Source of the DNA: Candidatus Cloacimonadota bacterium
GTDB lineage: Bacteria > Cloacimonadota > Cloacimonadia > Cloacimonadales > Cloacimonadaceae
DNA: 59,641 bases
Direction of reading: 5' to 3'
Assembly (NCBI GenBank): GCA_023228285.1
Contig: JALOBM010000007.1
Coordinates: 1 to 59,641 of the forward strand
The position numbers were made by a program, and so were the translations under genes. A model generated the notes under the pieces. That model did no database searches, had not been told where the DNA came from, and saw nothing but the letters and a program-made list of their open reading frames with translations. Below, piece after piece: positions 26,800 to 36,222 of this stretch. Position 1 is the stretch's first letter. Each line of letters opens with the position of its first letter.

Positions 26800-26818
26800 G
26801 GGGGAGCTTGTCTCCCCC
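26800..26818. other. Strong intra-cluster hairpin between the lipoprotein gene and pilB
   Basis: GGGGGAG (26800-26806) pairs perfectly with CTCCCCC (26812-26818) over a 5-nt loop. There is no T-run after it. Lying in the 140-bp gap before pilB, it could be an mRNA-stabilising or processing site or a weak attenuator. Confidence 0.6.
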
Positions 26819-26915
26819 GGGCGAATTTAAACAAGACAGGAGATACTATAGAGAAGAAGTTCGGCCGAGGCCACCAGTATTTTTTGAGAAATAAAACGAT
26901 ATAAGGATAAAAAAA

Positions 26916-28625
26916 ATGAGTTTCAACCCCCAATTTGCCAGGCTGGGTGAAGTACTGCTTCACGAAGGTTATGTAAGCGAAGAAAAGCTCAAAGAGGCTT
27001 TAATAAAGCAAACCAATTTTGGCCTCAAGCTTGGAGATACGCTCATCAAGCTCGGCTATATTTCAGAAAAACAGCTGCTTAACGCACTGCACATGCAGCT
27101 GGGTTACAACATTGTAAAAGAAAGTGAACTGATGGATCTGGATCTGAAAGTAGTATCCCTGATACCGGAACCTTATTCTCTGGAAAACAGAGTAATTGCC
27201 CTGCGCGAAGAAGGTGATGGCGTTGTGGTAGCTTTGGCCGATCCTGAAAACCTTACTGTACTGGACAGCTTGAAAAAGCTCATCGGCAAGAACATAAAGC
27301 CAGAACTCATCGGCGACACCATGTTGCACGACACCATAGAGAAGTATTACAAGAGCATCCGCACCACCAGCCAAGTGGAAGATGCAGTAGGCGATTTTGA
27401 CTTCGTAGCAGTGGACGAAGAAGAAAATGAGATTTCTATCGCCTCCGCATCCAGCAATGCCGATGCCCCGGTCGTAAAGCTTTTGAACCTGATTATAAAC
27501 GAAGGTATCAAAGCAAATACCACCGATATTCACATCGAACCATTGATCAAGCATACCCGCGTACGCTATCGTATCGACGGCGCTCTACGTGAAGTGATGA
27601 CTCCACCTATTGGCATGCACCCAGGTTTGATTTCTTTGGTGAAAGTAATGAGTAAACTTAATATAGCCGAACGGCGCTTGCCGCAAGATGGCCATATCTC
27701 CCTAAAAACATCCCTGAAGAGCGTGGACGTCCGCGTATCCATCACTCCCACAGTCTTGGGTGAGAAAGTGGTGATGCGTCTATTGGATAAGGGTGACTTT
27801 GGTTTCAAGCTCAGTACTTTGGGCTTTGAACCAGAAGACATGGTGATCTTTGACAGGATTATCCGTCGTCCTTATGGTATCATCATCGTTTCAGGCCCCA
27901 CCGGAAGCGGTAAATCCACCTCATTGCACGCTGCCTTGAAGGAGATTCAAGATCCCGAAACCAATATTATTACCGTGGAAGACCCAGTAGAATACCGCTT
28001 GGAAGGTATTACTCAGATCGAAACCAAAGAACAGATCGGACTTACCTTCGGTTCCGCACTGCGCTCCGTTCTGCGTCAGGACCCCGACATCGTTCTGATC
28101 GGTGAAATCCGTGACGAAGAAACAGCGGACATCGCTATCAAGTTCTCACTTACCGGTCACCTTGTGTTCTCAACTTTGCACGCTAACGACGCTCCCTCCA
28201 CAGTTACCCGTCTCATCGACATCGGCATTAAACCATATTTGGTGGGTTCCTCTTTATCCTTGGTGATGGCTCAACGTTTGGTACGTAAGATCTGCCCGTA
28301 TTGCATAACAGATTATAAACCCACAGAGCAGGAAATCATCGACGCTGGTCTTACCGAACAAGACGTAAAAGAAGCTCATTTCAAGCTGGGTGAAGGCTGC
28401 GTTCACTGCGATAACACCGGTTTTTCCGGACGTACCGGTATCTTTGAATTGCTCACTGTGGACAAAGAAATCCGCAGGCTCATTTATGAAGGTGGCAATC
28501 AGGATCTCATCCGGGCATCCGCTCTCAATTCAGGAATGCGCACCTTGCACGATGCAGCTGTATCCAAAATGAAACGTGGTATCACTACCATCCGCGAAGT
28601 CATCAAGATGACAATAGTAGAATAA
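26916..28625 (+). CDS. pilB: PilB, pilus extension ATPase
   Basis: A 569-residue assembly ATPase of the PilB/GspE family. It has an N-terminal MshEN domain (RLGEVLLHEGYVSEEKL to GYNIVKESEL), Walker A GPTGSGKST (about 327-335), the Asp box VEDPVEYRL, Walker B (IVLIGEIRDEETA) and the His box (TGHLVFSTLHAND). The four-cysteine zinc site CPYC...CVHC is in the C-terminal part. The MshEN domain binds c-di-GMP in some relatives, which may link pilus activity to the HD-GYP protein at 58043 (inference). Confidence 0.95.
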   Translation: MSFNPQFARLGEVLLHEGYVSEEKLKEALIKQTNFGLKLGDTLIKLGYISEKQLLNALHMQLGYNIVKESELMDLDLKVVSLIPEPYSLENRVIALREEGDGVVVALADPENLTVLDSLKKLIGKNIKPELIGDTMLHDTIEKYYKSIRTTSQVEDAVGDFDFVAVDEEENEISIASASSNADAPVVKLLNLIINEGIKANTTDIHIEPLIKHTRVRYRIDGALREVMTPPIGMHPGLISLVKVMSKLNIAERRLPQDGHISLKTSLKSVDVRVSITPTVLGEKVVMRLLDKGDFGFKLSTLGFEPEDMVIFDRIIRRPYGIIIVSGPTGSGKSTSLHAALKEIQDPETNIITVEDPVEYRLEGITQIETKEQIGLTFGSALRSVLRQDPDIVLIGEIRDEETADIAIKFSLTGHLVFSTLHANDAPSTVTRLIDIGIKPYLVGSSLSLVMAQRLVRKICPYCITDYKPTEQEIIDAGLTEQDVKEAHFKLGEGCVHCDNTGFSGRTGIFELLTVDKEIRRLIYEGGNQDLIRASALNSGMRTLHDAAVSKMKRGITTIREVIKMTIVE

Positions 28626-28647
28626 GATAAATAGAAGGTAAACTCAT

Positions 28648-29901
28648 ATGCCAAATTTTGCCTACATAGTAAAGGACGCCAAAGGTGCCCGAGTAGAAGG
28701 CATGATAAAAGCTGATACTCTGGATATGGCGGTGGATAAACTAGCCAAAGAAGGCTCCACCATCATCTCCGTGAAAGCAGCAGCAGAAGGAGCGTTTAAA
28801 GGTAAGCTTTCGCTCTTTGACAAAGTCATGCTTGCTATCTACAAGATCCGCACGGGCGTTACTCTCAAAGTCCTCGTGTTCTTCACTCGTCAGCTTTCGA
28901 CCATGTTCTCTGCTGGTCTCACCATCGAAAAGGCTATCACAGACTTGGAAAAAGAGGAAAAAAACAAAAAGTTCGCCAAAGTCTTGCGTAAGATCGGAGA
29001 CGATATCCGCAAGGGATATTCGCTTTCTGAGGCTATGGAACAGCACCCCGGTGTGTTTAACCCGTTATATGTAGCTCTGGTTCAAGCCGGTGAAGCTTCG
29101 GGTACTTTGCACACTGTGTTGGATGAGCTCTCAGATTACCTGGAAAAGATTGAGGATACCAAACGCAAAGTTACCAGTGCCATGGCATATCCAGTATTCA
29201 TTCTTATCTTCCTTATCGGTGTGATCTGGGGTATGTTCTACTTTATTATTCCTATGTTTGCTGAAGTTTACGCTGATTTCGGTGCCGGACTACCCACACC
29301 AACCGTTATTGCCATCAATATTAGTGACTTCATCGTGAGCCATTTATTCATGGCTATTCTGTTCTTCATCCTGGCTATTATAGCGCTATTCCTGGTCTAT
29401 CTAACCGATCGCGGAAGATATGTCATGGATACTATTAAACTGCGTATTCCGGTAGTCGGAGGTGTGATCACAAACTCCATCATGAGTAAGTTTTCCCGCA
29501 CATTCAGCATTCTGATGGCTGCCGGTGTTCCCATTATGGACACCATGGAGCTTACCGAAAACGTAGTTCAAAACGCAGTGGTAGAAGGAGCCGTACGTAG
29601 AGCCAGAGTGCTGATTAAAGAAGGCTATGGTGTAGCCAATGCATTCCGTAAAACCGGAGAATTCCCTCCCACGCTGCTACAAATGTTGTCCACCGGTGAA
29701 GAAACCGGGGATATGGATAAATTGCTCAGTAAAGCAGCCCAGTTCTACGAGAAGCTGGTTGATAGCGTTATTGATCGTCTAACCTCTCTGATCGAGCCGC
29801 TGTTGATTGTTATGATGGCTCTCGTGGTAGGAACCATCATTATCGTGATCTACCTGCCCATCTTCGATCTGGGTGAAGCAATATCTCAAGGCTACAATTA
29901 A
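28648..29901 (+). CDS. pilC: PilC, inner-membrane pilus platform protein
   Basis: A 417-residue GspF/PilC protein with two repeated helical domains (FFTRQLSTMFSAGLTIEKAI and FSRTFSILMAAGVPIMDTME) and membrane helices at about 180-205, 235-255 and 380-405. It ends with the usual VVGTIIIVIYLPIFDLGEAI. It forms the membrane platform driven by PilB and PilT. It follows pilB by 22 bp and closes the cluster before a strong terminator. Confidence 0.95.
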   Translation: MPNFAYIVKDAKGARVEGMIKADTLDMAVDKLAKEGSTIISVKAAAEGAFKGKLSLFDKVMLAIYKIRTGVTLKVLVFFTRQLSTMFSAGLTIEKAITDLEKEEKNKKFAKVLRKIGDDIRKGYSLSEAMEQHPGVFNPLYVALVQAGEASGTLHTVLDELSDYLEKIEDTKRKVTSAMAYPVFILIFLIGVIWGMFYFIIPMFAEVYADFGAGLPTPTVIAINISDFIVSHLFMAILFFILAIIALFLVYLTDRGRYVMDTIKLRIPVVGGVITNSIMSKFSRTFSILMAAGVPIMDTMELTENVVQNAVVEGAVRRARVLIKEGYGVANAFRKTGEFPPTLLQMLSTGEETGDMDKLLSKAAQFYEKLVDSVIDRLTSLIEPLLIVMMALVVGTIIIVIYLPIFDLGEAISQGYN

Positions 29902-29921
29902 TACCAAAAATCCAATACATT

Positions 29922-29947
29922 AACCCCGGGTGATTCCGGGGTTTTTT
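29922..29947 (+). terminator. Rho-independent terminator of the pilus cluster
   Basis: AACCCCGG (29922-29929) and CCGGGGTT (29936-29943) form a perfect 8-bp stem with a 6-nt loop, followed by T residues. It lies 20 bp after the pilC stop. Confidence 0.9.
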
Positions 29948-29972
29948 AGTTTGAATGCTGCTAAATAGTATA

Positions 29973-30158
29973 ACTCGGATAAAAAGATTGGAGAACATTT
30001 TACCTTATGTATATTATTGTCTGCCTGTATGTTATACGGTCGAATGGACTTCAATAGCAGGGGTGGTAATTATGAATTGTCTGAAGTAATAAACCACTCC
30101 TTAACTTATTTTAACAGTGATAGATAGCATAGGTGGTTTGTTACTCCAGCACATTGAT
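29973..30158 (+). repeat. Family B dispersed repeat, copy B3
   Basis: It begins CGGATAA, then ACCTTATGTAT, ATGTTATACGGTCGAATGG, GACTTCA, GGGGTGG, TGAAGT, CCACTCC, TTATTTTAACAG and TAGATAGCATAGGTGG. Order and spacing of blocks match B1, B2 and B4. Confidence 0.8.
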
Positions 30159-30214
30159 ACTTCTACCAAACGGTTCAACAGCTTCATTCCTCCTCTGGTT
30201 TATCGATACTTGAA

Positions 30215-30292
30215 CCTGATATTATCGGGTGATCATCGAGTGAACACAGGATGATAACGGCTTGATATCAGCTTCAACACTGCATAGAACAA
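30215..30292 (+). repeat. Family A dispersed repeat, copy A3
   Basis: The core is 30216-30271 (56 bp). Its ends are CTGATATTA and TGATATCAG, so compared with A1 and A2 both ends have changed at the second position in a way that keeps the pairing. The two 11-bp units are present (ATTATCGGGTG, ATCATCGAGTG). Confidence 0.85.
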
Positions 30293-30459
30293 AGGGAAAG
30301 AGAAGAATGATTCAAAAGCTCTCTTCGGTCGCTGTGGTAATTCGGAGATTGCCACACCAAGCTTGGCAGGACACAAGAATGAACCTTCTCAATCGGCAAA
30401 AACAGGGTCAATGCTAAGCTGAAGAGTCAGACACCTGTCCTAAATCAGCATGTGCAGTA

Positions 30460-32727
30460 TCAGTTTAAGGCCTTGATGATAGCCTCAGGAGTTGCGGGGA
30501 AGCATAGATCCGCCTTTGGTTTACAGGCTCTGATGGCGTTTTTCAAGGCGAAGAACACGGCCATGCCATAGATTAAGGGAGGTTCGCCCACAGCCTTAGA
30601 TCCGAACACACTGGCTTCTTTGGATTGGCTGGGGATCAATTGCACGTCAATGGTTTCCGGTAGATCCCTGATCCCGGGTATCTTGTATGTACTGGGATTC
30701 CCGCTCAGATATTGCCCTTTGTCATCTACTACCAATTCCTCCATTGTACACCAGCCCATACCCTGGATAAATGCACCCATCACCTGCCCTTTGTCTATTT
30801 CAGGATGCAGGCTCTGTCCGCATTCGTGTATTATATGCGTACTCAATAGACGATGCTCGCCGGAAAGAGTATTTAGCTCCACTCTGGCGATTGCCGCACC
30901 ATAAACATAATAATGAAAGGGCTGTCCCTTACCCATGTCGCGGTCAAAGTATAGATTCGGAGTAGCATAATACCCGTAGGAACCCAGCGATACCCTTTCC
31001 AGATGTGCTCGCTGTACCATTTCCTTGAATGTGATTGCCCACTCTTCGTTTTCCTGGGCATATATCATTCCATCTCTAAAGACAAGCTCCTGAGGCTCTA
31101 TATTATATCGTTCTTTCAGGATTGCTATAGCGATGGGGTATAGATTACTTATTAGTCTTTCAGCGGCGATGCGAGCGGCATTCCCATTGATGTCGCTGCC
31201 GGTGGACGCTGCTGTGGGCGATGCATTTCCAGTTCTTTGACTGTGGGATGATTCTACCCGTATTTGCTCGAAAGGTAAGCCCAACACTCGTGCCACCACC
31301 ATTGCTACTTTGGAATTCAGCTCTTGTCCCATCTCAACGCCGCCAGTGGAGACAGATACGCTACCATCGATATATATCCAGATCAATGCCGATCCTTGAT
31401 TCAAGAAAGCCGTGGTGAAGGATATGCCAAATTTGACCGGCATTATGCCCAATCCCTGCTTCAACAAACGGTTCTCTGCATTGAAAAGTTCTATTTGCTG
31501 CCGTATTTCTCGATACATGGATCTGTCTGCAAGCATATCCAGGATGTTTCCTGCGCTTGCCTCGTTGATGGTTTGACCGTAGGCTGTCTTGTCGTTATTC
31601 CTATAGGCGTTCAATTTCCTGATTTCCAGAGGATCTTTGCCAAGCTTGGCAGCGATTTCTTCGATTACAGTTTCTATGACAAAGATGCCTTGCGGACCGC
31701 CAAAGCCACGAAAAGCAGTATTTGGTGGTAGATTGGTGCGGCAAGCCCTTCCCCGAATGCGGGTATTGGGTATATGATAGATGTTTTCAGCGTGAAACAT
31801 GGCACGTTCCAGGATTGCTATGGACAGATCCGCATAGGCTCCTCCATTGCACATCAATTCCACATCCCAGGCCTGTATTCTACCGCTGGCGTCAAAGCCC
31901 ACCTGCCAATTGCTTTTGAATGGATGCCGTTTGCCTGTGGCGTGCATATCTTCATCTCTGGTCAGTAGCACCTGCACCGGTTTTCCGGTAAGATATGCAC
32001 CCAGAGCTGCCATGGTTGCCCAGATCGTGGCTCCACGCTCCTTCCCACCGAAAGCGCCTCCTAATCGCGGTACCTCTACAACTATGCGATGGGCGGGAAT
32101 ACCCAGGACTACCGAGACTACTTCCTGAACCTCCATTGTGCTTTGCGTGGCACAGAACAGGTGGATAAGCTCGTGATCGGTGGGAACAGCGCGCACACGC
32201 TGGCTCTCCATGTAAAAGTGTTCCTGACCGCCGCTGTAGCTGCAGCCTGAAAGGCAGTACTCACTCTGTGATAATGCCGTATGCACATCCCCGCTCTCGA
32301 TTGTGCGTTCCGGTATATACCATTCCTTGCGGGCTTCCGCTGTCTCAATATCCAGGATGGGCTCCAACTCCTCATATCCTGCAATGATCAACGACGCGGC
32401 TGCTTCCGCAATGCTCTCATCCTCGGCCAAAACCATTGCCAGAGGTTGATATAGATACATGATCTCGTTATCGGGAAACAGTGGCTCATCTTTAATCACG
32501 TGGCCGATCATATTCGCCCCGGGGATATCTTTGGCACTTAGCACCGCATGAACTCCCGGAAATGCTTTGGCAGCAGATGTATCCAGCGATATAAGGCGCG
32601 CATGAGCAATAGGGGAAAAGAAGAATTTGGCGTGCAGCATGCCTTGTAAAGCGGCTTCATCACCTATGAAGCGAGAGCGTCCGCTCACGTGTAATTTGCC
32701 GTTTATGTGCCAGGGCAATCTAGTCAT
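30460..32727 (-). CDS. xdhB: Xanthine dehydrogenase-type molybdenum hydroxylase, large subunit
   Basis: A 755-residue molybdopterin-binding subunit of the xanthine oxidase family, expected to hydroxylate a purine or other N-heterocycle in the cytoplasm. Visible motifs are the GGAFGGKERG loop with LTRDEDM, TAFRGFGGPQG, GGVEMGQELNSKV and, near the C-terminus, the catalytic-Glu region GSKAVGEPPLIYG. The start at 32727 follows GGGGAGG at good spacing and overlaps the small-subunit stop; ATGs at 32730 and 32742 are alternatives. The substrate could differ from xanthine; molybdenum-cofactor and Xdh maturation genes are not in the window. Confidence 0.92.
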   Translation of the reverse strand: MTRLPWHINGKLHVSGRSRFIGDEAALQGMLHAKFFFSPIAHARLISLDTSAAKAFPGVHAVLSAKDIPGANMIGHVIKDEPLFPDNEIMYLYQPLAMVLAEDESIAEAAASLIIAGYEELEPILDIETAEARKEWYIPERTIESGDVHTALSQSEYCLSGCSYSGGQEHFYMESQRVRAVPTDHELIHLFCATQSTMEVQEVVSVVLGIPAHRIVVEVPRLGGAFGGKERGATIWATMAALGAYLTGKPVQVLLTRDEDMHATGKRHPFKSNWQVGFDASGRIQAWDVELMCNGGAYADLSIAILERAMFHAENIYHIPNTRIRGRACRTNLPPNTAFRGFGGPQGIFVIETVIEEIAAKLGKDPLEIRKLNAYRNNDKTAYGQTINEASAGNILDMLADRSMYREIRQQIELFNAENRLLKQGLGIMPVKFGISFTTAFLNQGSALIWIYIDGSVSVSTGGVEMGQELNSKVAMVVARVLGLPFEQIRVESSHSQRTGNASPTAASTGSDINGNAARIAAERLISNLYPIAIAILKERYNIEPQELVFRDGMIYAQENEEWAITFKEMVQRAHLERVSLGSYGYYATPNLYFDRDMGKGQPFHYYVYGAAIARVELNTLSGEHRLLSTHIIHECGQSLHPEIDKGQVMGAFIQGMGWCTMEELVVDDKGQYLSGNPSTYKIPGIRDLPETIDVQLIPSQSKEASVFGSKAVGEPPLIYGMAVFFALKNAIRACKPKADLCFPATPEAIIKALN

Positions 32728-34177
32728 CATAAACCTCCCCATATTGCAGGATGTGGTTGCTAATCATCTGTTTACGATATTCTGCACTACCTCGCACATC
32801 GGAGATGGGAACAAACTCCTCTGCCGTCTTCTTAGCCAAAACTTGCCAATCTTTCTTGATCATTGTAGTCCATAGATCTGTAAAAGACCTGCTGATAACC
32901 GGTGTGGCAGCCACGCCTCCCAAAGCCAGTATTGCGCAAGCTTCAGGCTGCTTGTCGATGCGAATGGCGGAGGATACTGCAGCGATGTCCACGGATTTAC
33001 GTTTTGTAGTCTTGAAACTCTTGATAAAAGAATCCCGAGGGGGTATCTTGATGATAATCTCTTTGATGAATTCCCCAGCTTGCAGAGCTGTTTTGCGATA
33101 AGAGATGAAGAAATCACGCAATGCTATCTCGCGTTCAGCTTCCAGAGAGGTTAGTTTCAGATGTGCATCACAAACCAGGAGAAGGGGCAAGCTATCTCCG
33201 ATTGGTGATGCGTTTGCGATATTACCTGCTAAAGTACCGGAATTCCGGATTTGTTTGCCGGCTATCAAGCGGCAGATAATCACCAGTTCCGGCAGATTAG
33301 TCTTGATGATGCTGGAATCCATGATTTGGCTATAGCTTACTGTTGCTCCGATATGAATGCCATCATGCTTTAATTGGATGTTTTTCAGTTCGGAGATGTT
33401 GCCAAGATCGATCAGTGTTTTAAAGTGACGTCGTGCTATGTTTACCTGCACCATCAGATCGGTACCTCCGGCTATCAGTGCGGCTTCGGGACGATCGTGC
33501 AAGAGCTGGCACAGTTCCTGGCAAGTATTGGCAAAGATATACTCTTCGATTTTATACACTGAGCCGGATCTTTGTGGACACGTTGAAAGCTTTTCCTCGA
33601 AAGTAAAGAGCTTGGTTTCCAGCTCGCGGCACCAGGCAGGAACTATCGATGCAGGATCGAACTTCTTGCTTAGTTCCCTGGCTGCATCCAGGATGGATTG
33701 ATAACCGGTACAACGGCATAGGTTCCCCTCCAGAGCGGCCATTATGTTCTCTTCGTTGGGGTGCGGGATCGATGCCAACAAGGCAAAAAGGCTCATTACA
33801 AAACCGGGTGTGCAATAACCGCATTGTGTGCCGTGATGCTCCAATAGGGCACTTTGAATGGGATGCAGATCTTCGGGGGATCCCAAGCCTTCTATAGTGA
33901 TCAAATGTTTGCCGTGTAGTTTTGCCGCAGGATACAAGCATGAATTGATAGCCTCATACACGATTGACCCTTCTCTTTGGTAAGATATCACCACCGTGCA
34001 AGCTCCGCAATCGCCTTCATTGCAGCTGCACTTTGTTCCGTACATATGAAGGATTTTATGCAGCATTTCCAGGGTGCTAAGGCCAGGTGATAAAAGCGTG
34101 CTTTGCCTATTTCCGTTCAGGTAATATACGATTCTAGTGAATCGATAATTATCACCGCTATTTAGCATTTGATCCAT
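32720..34177 (-). CDS. xdhA: Xanthine dehydrogenase-type small subunit ([2Fe-2S] + FAD)
   Basis: A 485-residue fused electron-transfer subunit. The N-terminal plant-type [2Fe-2S] cluster uses Cys52, 57, 60 and 80 (CSCNEGDCGAC). The second cluster uses Cys119, 122, 154 and 156 (QCGYCTPGFVMS and GNLCRCTGYQ). The FAD domain follows with LIAGGTDLMVQVN and SGTLAGNIANASPIGDS, and a CO-dehydrogenase flavoprotein C-terminal domain ends the protein. This is the XdhA layout that pairs with a separate molybdenum subunit. It is the first gene of a two-gene operon, with AGAGAGG before the ATG. Confidence 0.93.
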   Translation of the reverse strand: MDQMLNSGDNYRFTRIVYYLNGNRQSTLLSPGLSTLEMLHKILHMYGTKCSCNEGDCGACTVVISYQREGSIVYEAINSCLYPAAKLHGKHLITIEGLGSPEDLHPIQSALLEHHGTQCGYCTPGFVMSLFALLASIPHPNEENIMAALEGNLCRCTGYQSILDAARELSKKFDPASIVPAWCRELETKLFTFEEKLSTCPQRSGSVYKIEEYIFANTCQELCQLLHDRPEAALIAGGTDLMVQVNIARRHFKTLIDLGNISELKNIQLKHDGIHIGATVSYSQIMDSSIIKTNLPELVIICRLIAGKQIRNSGTLAGNIANASPIGDSLPLLLVCDAHLKLTSLEAEREIALRDFFISYRKTALQAGEFIKEIIIKIPPRDSFIKSFKTTKRKSVDIAAVSSAIRIDKQPEACAILALGGVAATPVISRSFTDLWTTMIKKDWQVLAKKTAEEFVPISDVRGSAEYRKQMISNHILQYGEVYDD

Positions 34178-34312
34178 AATTTTACCTCTCTGCGGAATAA
34201 TGGTGTATCTGCTATTTTTGTAAAGCTTTTTCTGTGAGACTGTTGGTATAGGTAGCTTATCCTCGATTCCTATATAAAAGGCAGATAATGGGAAACCGGA
34301 TACCGGATCTTG
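34178..34312. other. Upstream region of xdhA
   Basis: It must hold the promoter of the xdhA-xdhB operon. I cannot fix a -35/-10 pair with confidence. Confidence 0.3.
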
Positions 34313-34970
34313 CTACATAAGGCTACGGATTGCGGCAAACAATTTCTCTTTGCTTACAGGCTTCGATAGCACTCTGTAAAATCCACCAGGGAGATTTATG
34401 GCTACATCCAAAGCTTCTCCTTACTGGGAGTCTTGGATACCTGTAAGTTTACATACGCAAAGGCAATTCAAAATAGAATGTACTGCCGGAGCCGGGGTTG
34501 GAATCCATGTACAACCTGCCTCCCAGGATTTCCGAAAGTCTATGGCTGATTGTCAAGCCGATGCCAATACCCTCGTATTTGCGTATGGAAGCGTCTTCCA
34601 CTTGGTAGAATTGCCCATAAATATCGTTTGCGATGTCTTCAGGTATCCCCAGTCCGGTATCAGATACCCAGAGATCAGAGCGCCATTCTTCAGCCTTTGT
34701 ACTCAAGTCATTGATCGAGATGGTGACATCCTTTTAGAAAGCTTCCATCACATTCTGGCAAAATGAACAGGGTATACCCTGAAGATCCTCTTTATGAGGA
34801 ATGATGCCTTCCCGGCACCACTCATGTTCGTTGTTTAAAACCATGCTGTTCGAGCTTAGGAAGAAGATCACACACCGGTCTGTATCCAACAACTGCCCAA
34901 ACTCCATGCATATCCGATCCATGATGTTGCTATAATCTGTTCTGCGTGCTATTCATCCCCTCTATATCAG
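34313..34970 (-). pseudogene. Remnant of a hybrid sensor histidine kinase
   Basis: Three pieces of one gene are visible on the minus strand. The 5' piece (34922 to 34737, and about 24 bp further upstream in frame) encodes a GAF-like segment with CVIFFLSSNSMV, HEWCREGI and LQGIP. After one TAA (34734-34736), the same frame continues at once into the second half of a HATPase domain (VTISINDLSTKAEEW, DTGLGIP, then GIGIGLTISHRL), ending at 34449. The last piece, in another frame, reads GGFYRVLSKPVSKEKLF and stops at 34313; this is the KP end of a receiver domain. The histidine phosphoacceptor region, the N-box and most of the receiver are gone, so it is non-functional. Confidence 0.82.
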
Positions 34971-35005
34971 CTTCAGCATTGGAGTACAGAGAGGGGGAGA
35001 GATAA
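34962..35005 (+). repeat. Right-half remnant of a family A repeat
   Basis: TATATCAGCTTCAGCATT followed by a purine-rich tail matches the right end and tail of A3 (TGATATCAGCTTCAACACT). The left half with the 11-bp units is absent. It abuts the broken 5' end of the kinase remnant. Confidence 0.55.
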
Positions 35006-35091
35006 GCAGCACACAGGATTCTGGCAGGCTTGCAGACGATTCTGCTTGACATATTCATTAGCGGGGCAATCTGGGATAAAAGGTGATACAG

Positions 35092-36222
35092 ATGAGATGT
35101 TGCATAATAACAAACTCACATCCCAGCAATGATGTACGAATCTACTACAAACTGGGCCAGAGTCTCAGTAAAAGGGGAGAAGTGCATATAATCTCCACTA
35201 ACGGGATGGTAAATAGCAGCATCAATCCTTATCAAGTGGTGGTGGATGCCAATTCTCCATACAAAGCCCTATCCCAGATTTATCGGGAAACAAAGCTATA
35301 CAAACCTGATCTTGTGGTATGCGTGGAACCCCTTACCATATTGGTTGGGCTAGCGCTCAGGCGCAAATTCGGCAGCCGCGTTGTGTTCGATTGTCATGAA
35401 TTCTTTGCGGATGCCCACGCCGAGCGATCCGCTTTGATCCTGCGCCCTTTGGTGAAAGCAATCTATCTGGCTGCTCTGCGTTTTCTGGCGCACAGGACTG
35501 ATGCTGTGTGGGCGGTCAATCAAGAGATATTGACGCAGCTATTCCCTGCCAATCCCCGGGCGGATAATCTCCTGGTCTTGCCAAATTATCCGGTGGCAAA
35601 TGTGTGGGATTATCAATGTGATGTCCCTGGTGCTTTGGCACAGCTGTGTGAGATGAAGTTCGATCTTATTTATGTAGGAGGACTCACCAAAGATAGGGGG
35701 ATCTTCAAGATTTTGAAGTGCGCCACATTGCTAAAAGCAGATTTTCCGCGCATCAAGATCCTGATCTTGGGCAAGTTTCACGATTCTGCCATTGAAGCAG
35801 AGTTTCACGATTATATAAATAACTACAATCTGAATGCGATTATATACTATCAGGAATGGATTCCGGCAGAGAAGATCGGACTGCTGCTGAAGCGATCCCG
35901 TTTTGGCTTGTGGCTCTTCAATCCCAGGCTGAAGCGGATGAGTCTGGCCACTCCATTGAAGGTACTGGAATACTTTGCCGCAGGTTTACCTGTGATCAGC
36001 ATCAAAACCCCGCTGATGAAGAGCTTGATCGACTACAATAAGTTGGGAATACTCTGCAGCTACCGTTCGCACGATATTACAACCGCCATCGCTAAAATGC
36101 TCAAGATGCCGGAGGAGGAGTATCAGGCGATGAGTAAGCGTTGCATAGAAATCTCGGAATCACGTTTCAATTGGGAGTCTTTGGAGCCTGCTCTCTACAA
36201 TCTGTTGGACAAGTTAGGATGA
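35092..36222 (+). CDS. Glycosyltransferase family 4-type protein
   Basis: A 376-residue GT-B glycosyltransferase. The N-terminal half starts MRCCIITNSHPSNDVRIYYK and has the VVFDCHEFFAD segment. The C-terminal donor-binding half has LIYVGGLTKDRGIFKIL and the conserved end motif SLATPLKVLEYFAAGLPVIS. The sugar and acceptor cannot be deduced. The ATG at 35092 has AAAAGG at good spacing; an in-frame GTG at 35083 is less likely. It overlaps the next glycosyltransferase gene as ATGA, so both probably act on the same glycan. Confidence 0.88.
   Translation: MRCCIITNSHPSNDVRIYYKLGQSLSKRGEVHIISTNGMVNSSINPYQVVVDANSPYKALSQIYRETKLYKPDLVVCVEPLTILVGLALRRKFGSRVVFDCHEFFADAHAERSALILRPLVKAIYLAALRFLAHRTDAVWAVNQEILTQLFPANPRADNLLVLPNYPVANVWDYQCDVPGALAQLCEMKFDLIYVGGLTKDRGIFKILKCATLLKADFPRIKILILGKFHDSAIEAEFHDYINNYNLNAIIYYQEWIPAEKIGLLLKRSRFGLWLFNPRLKRMSLATPLKVLEYFAAGLPVISIKTPLMKSLIDYNKLGILCSYRSHDITTAIAKMLKMPEEEYQAMSKRCIEISESRFNWESLEPALYNLLDKLG

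Larger units (their letters stand above)
29948..30459. other. Convergent gap holding repeats B3 and A3
   Basis: About 510 bp between the pilus terminator and the end of the xanthine dehydrogenase operon. Most of it is a family B copy followed by a family A copy. I see no gene and no obvious terminator for the minus-strand operon. Confidence 0.6.

Noticed and set aside
34449..34706. HATPase fragment as a functional small kinase
   Set aside because: It lacks the N-box and phosphoacceptor His and continues in frame, through a stop, from a GAF fragment, so it is part of a pseudogene.
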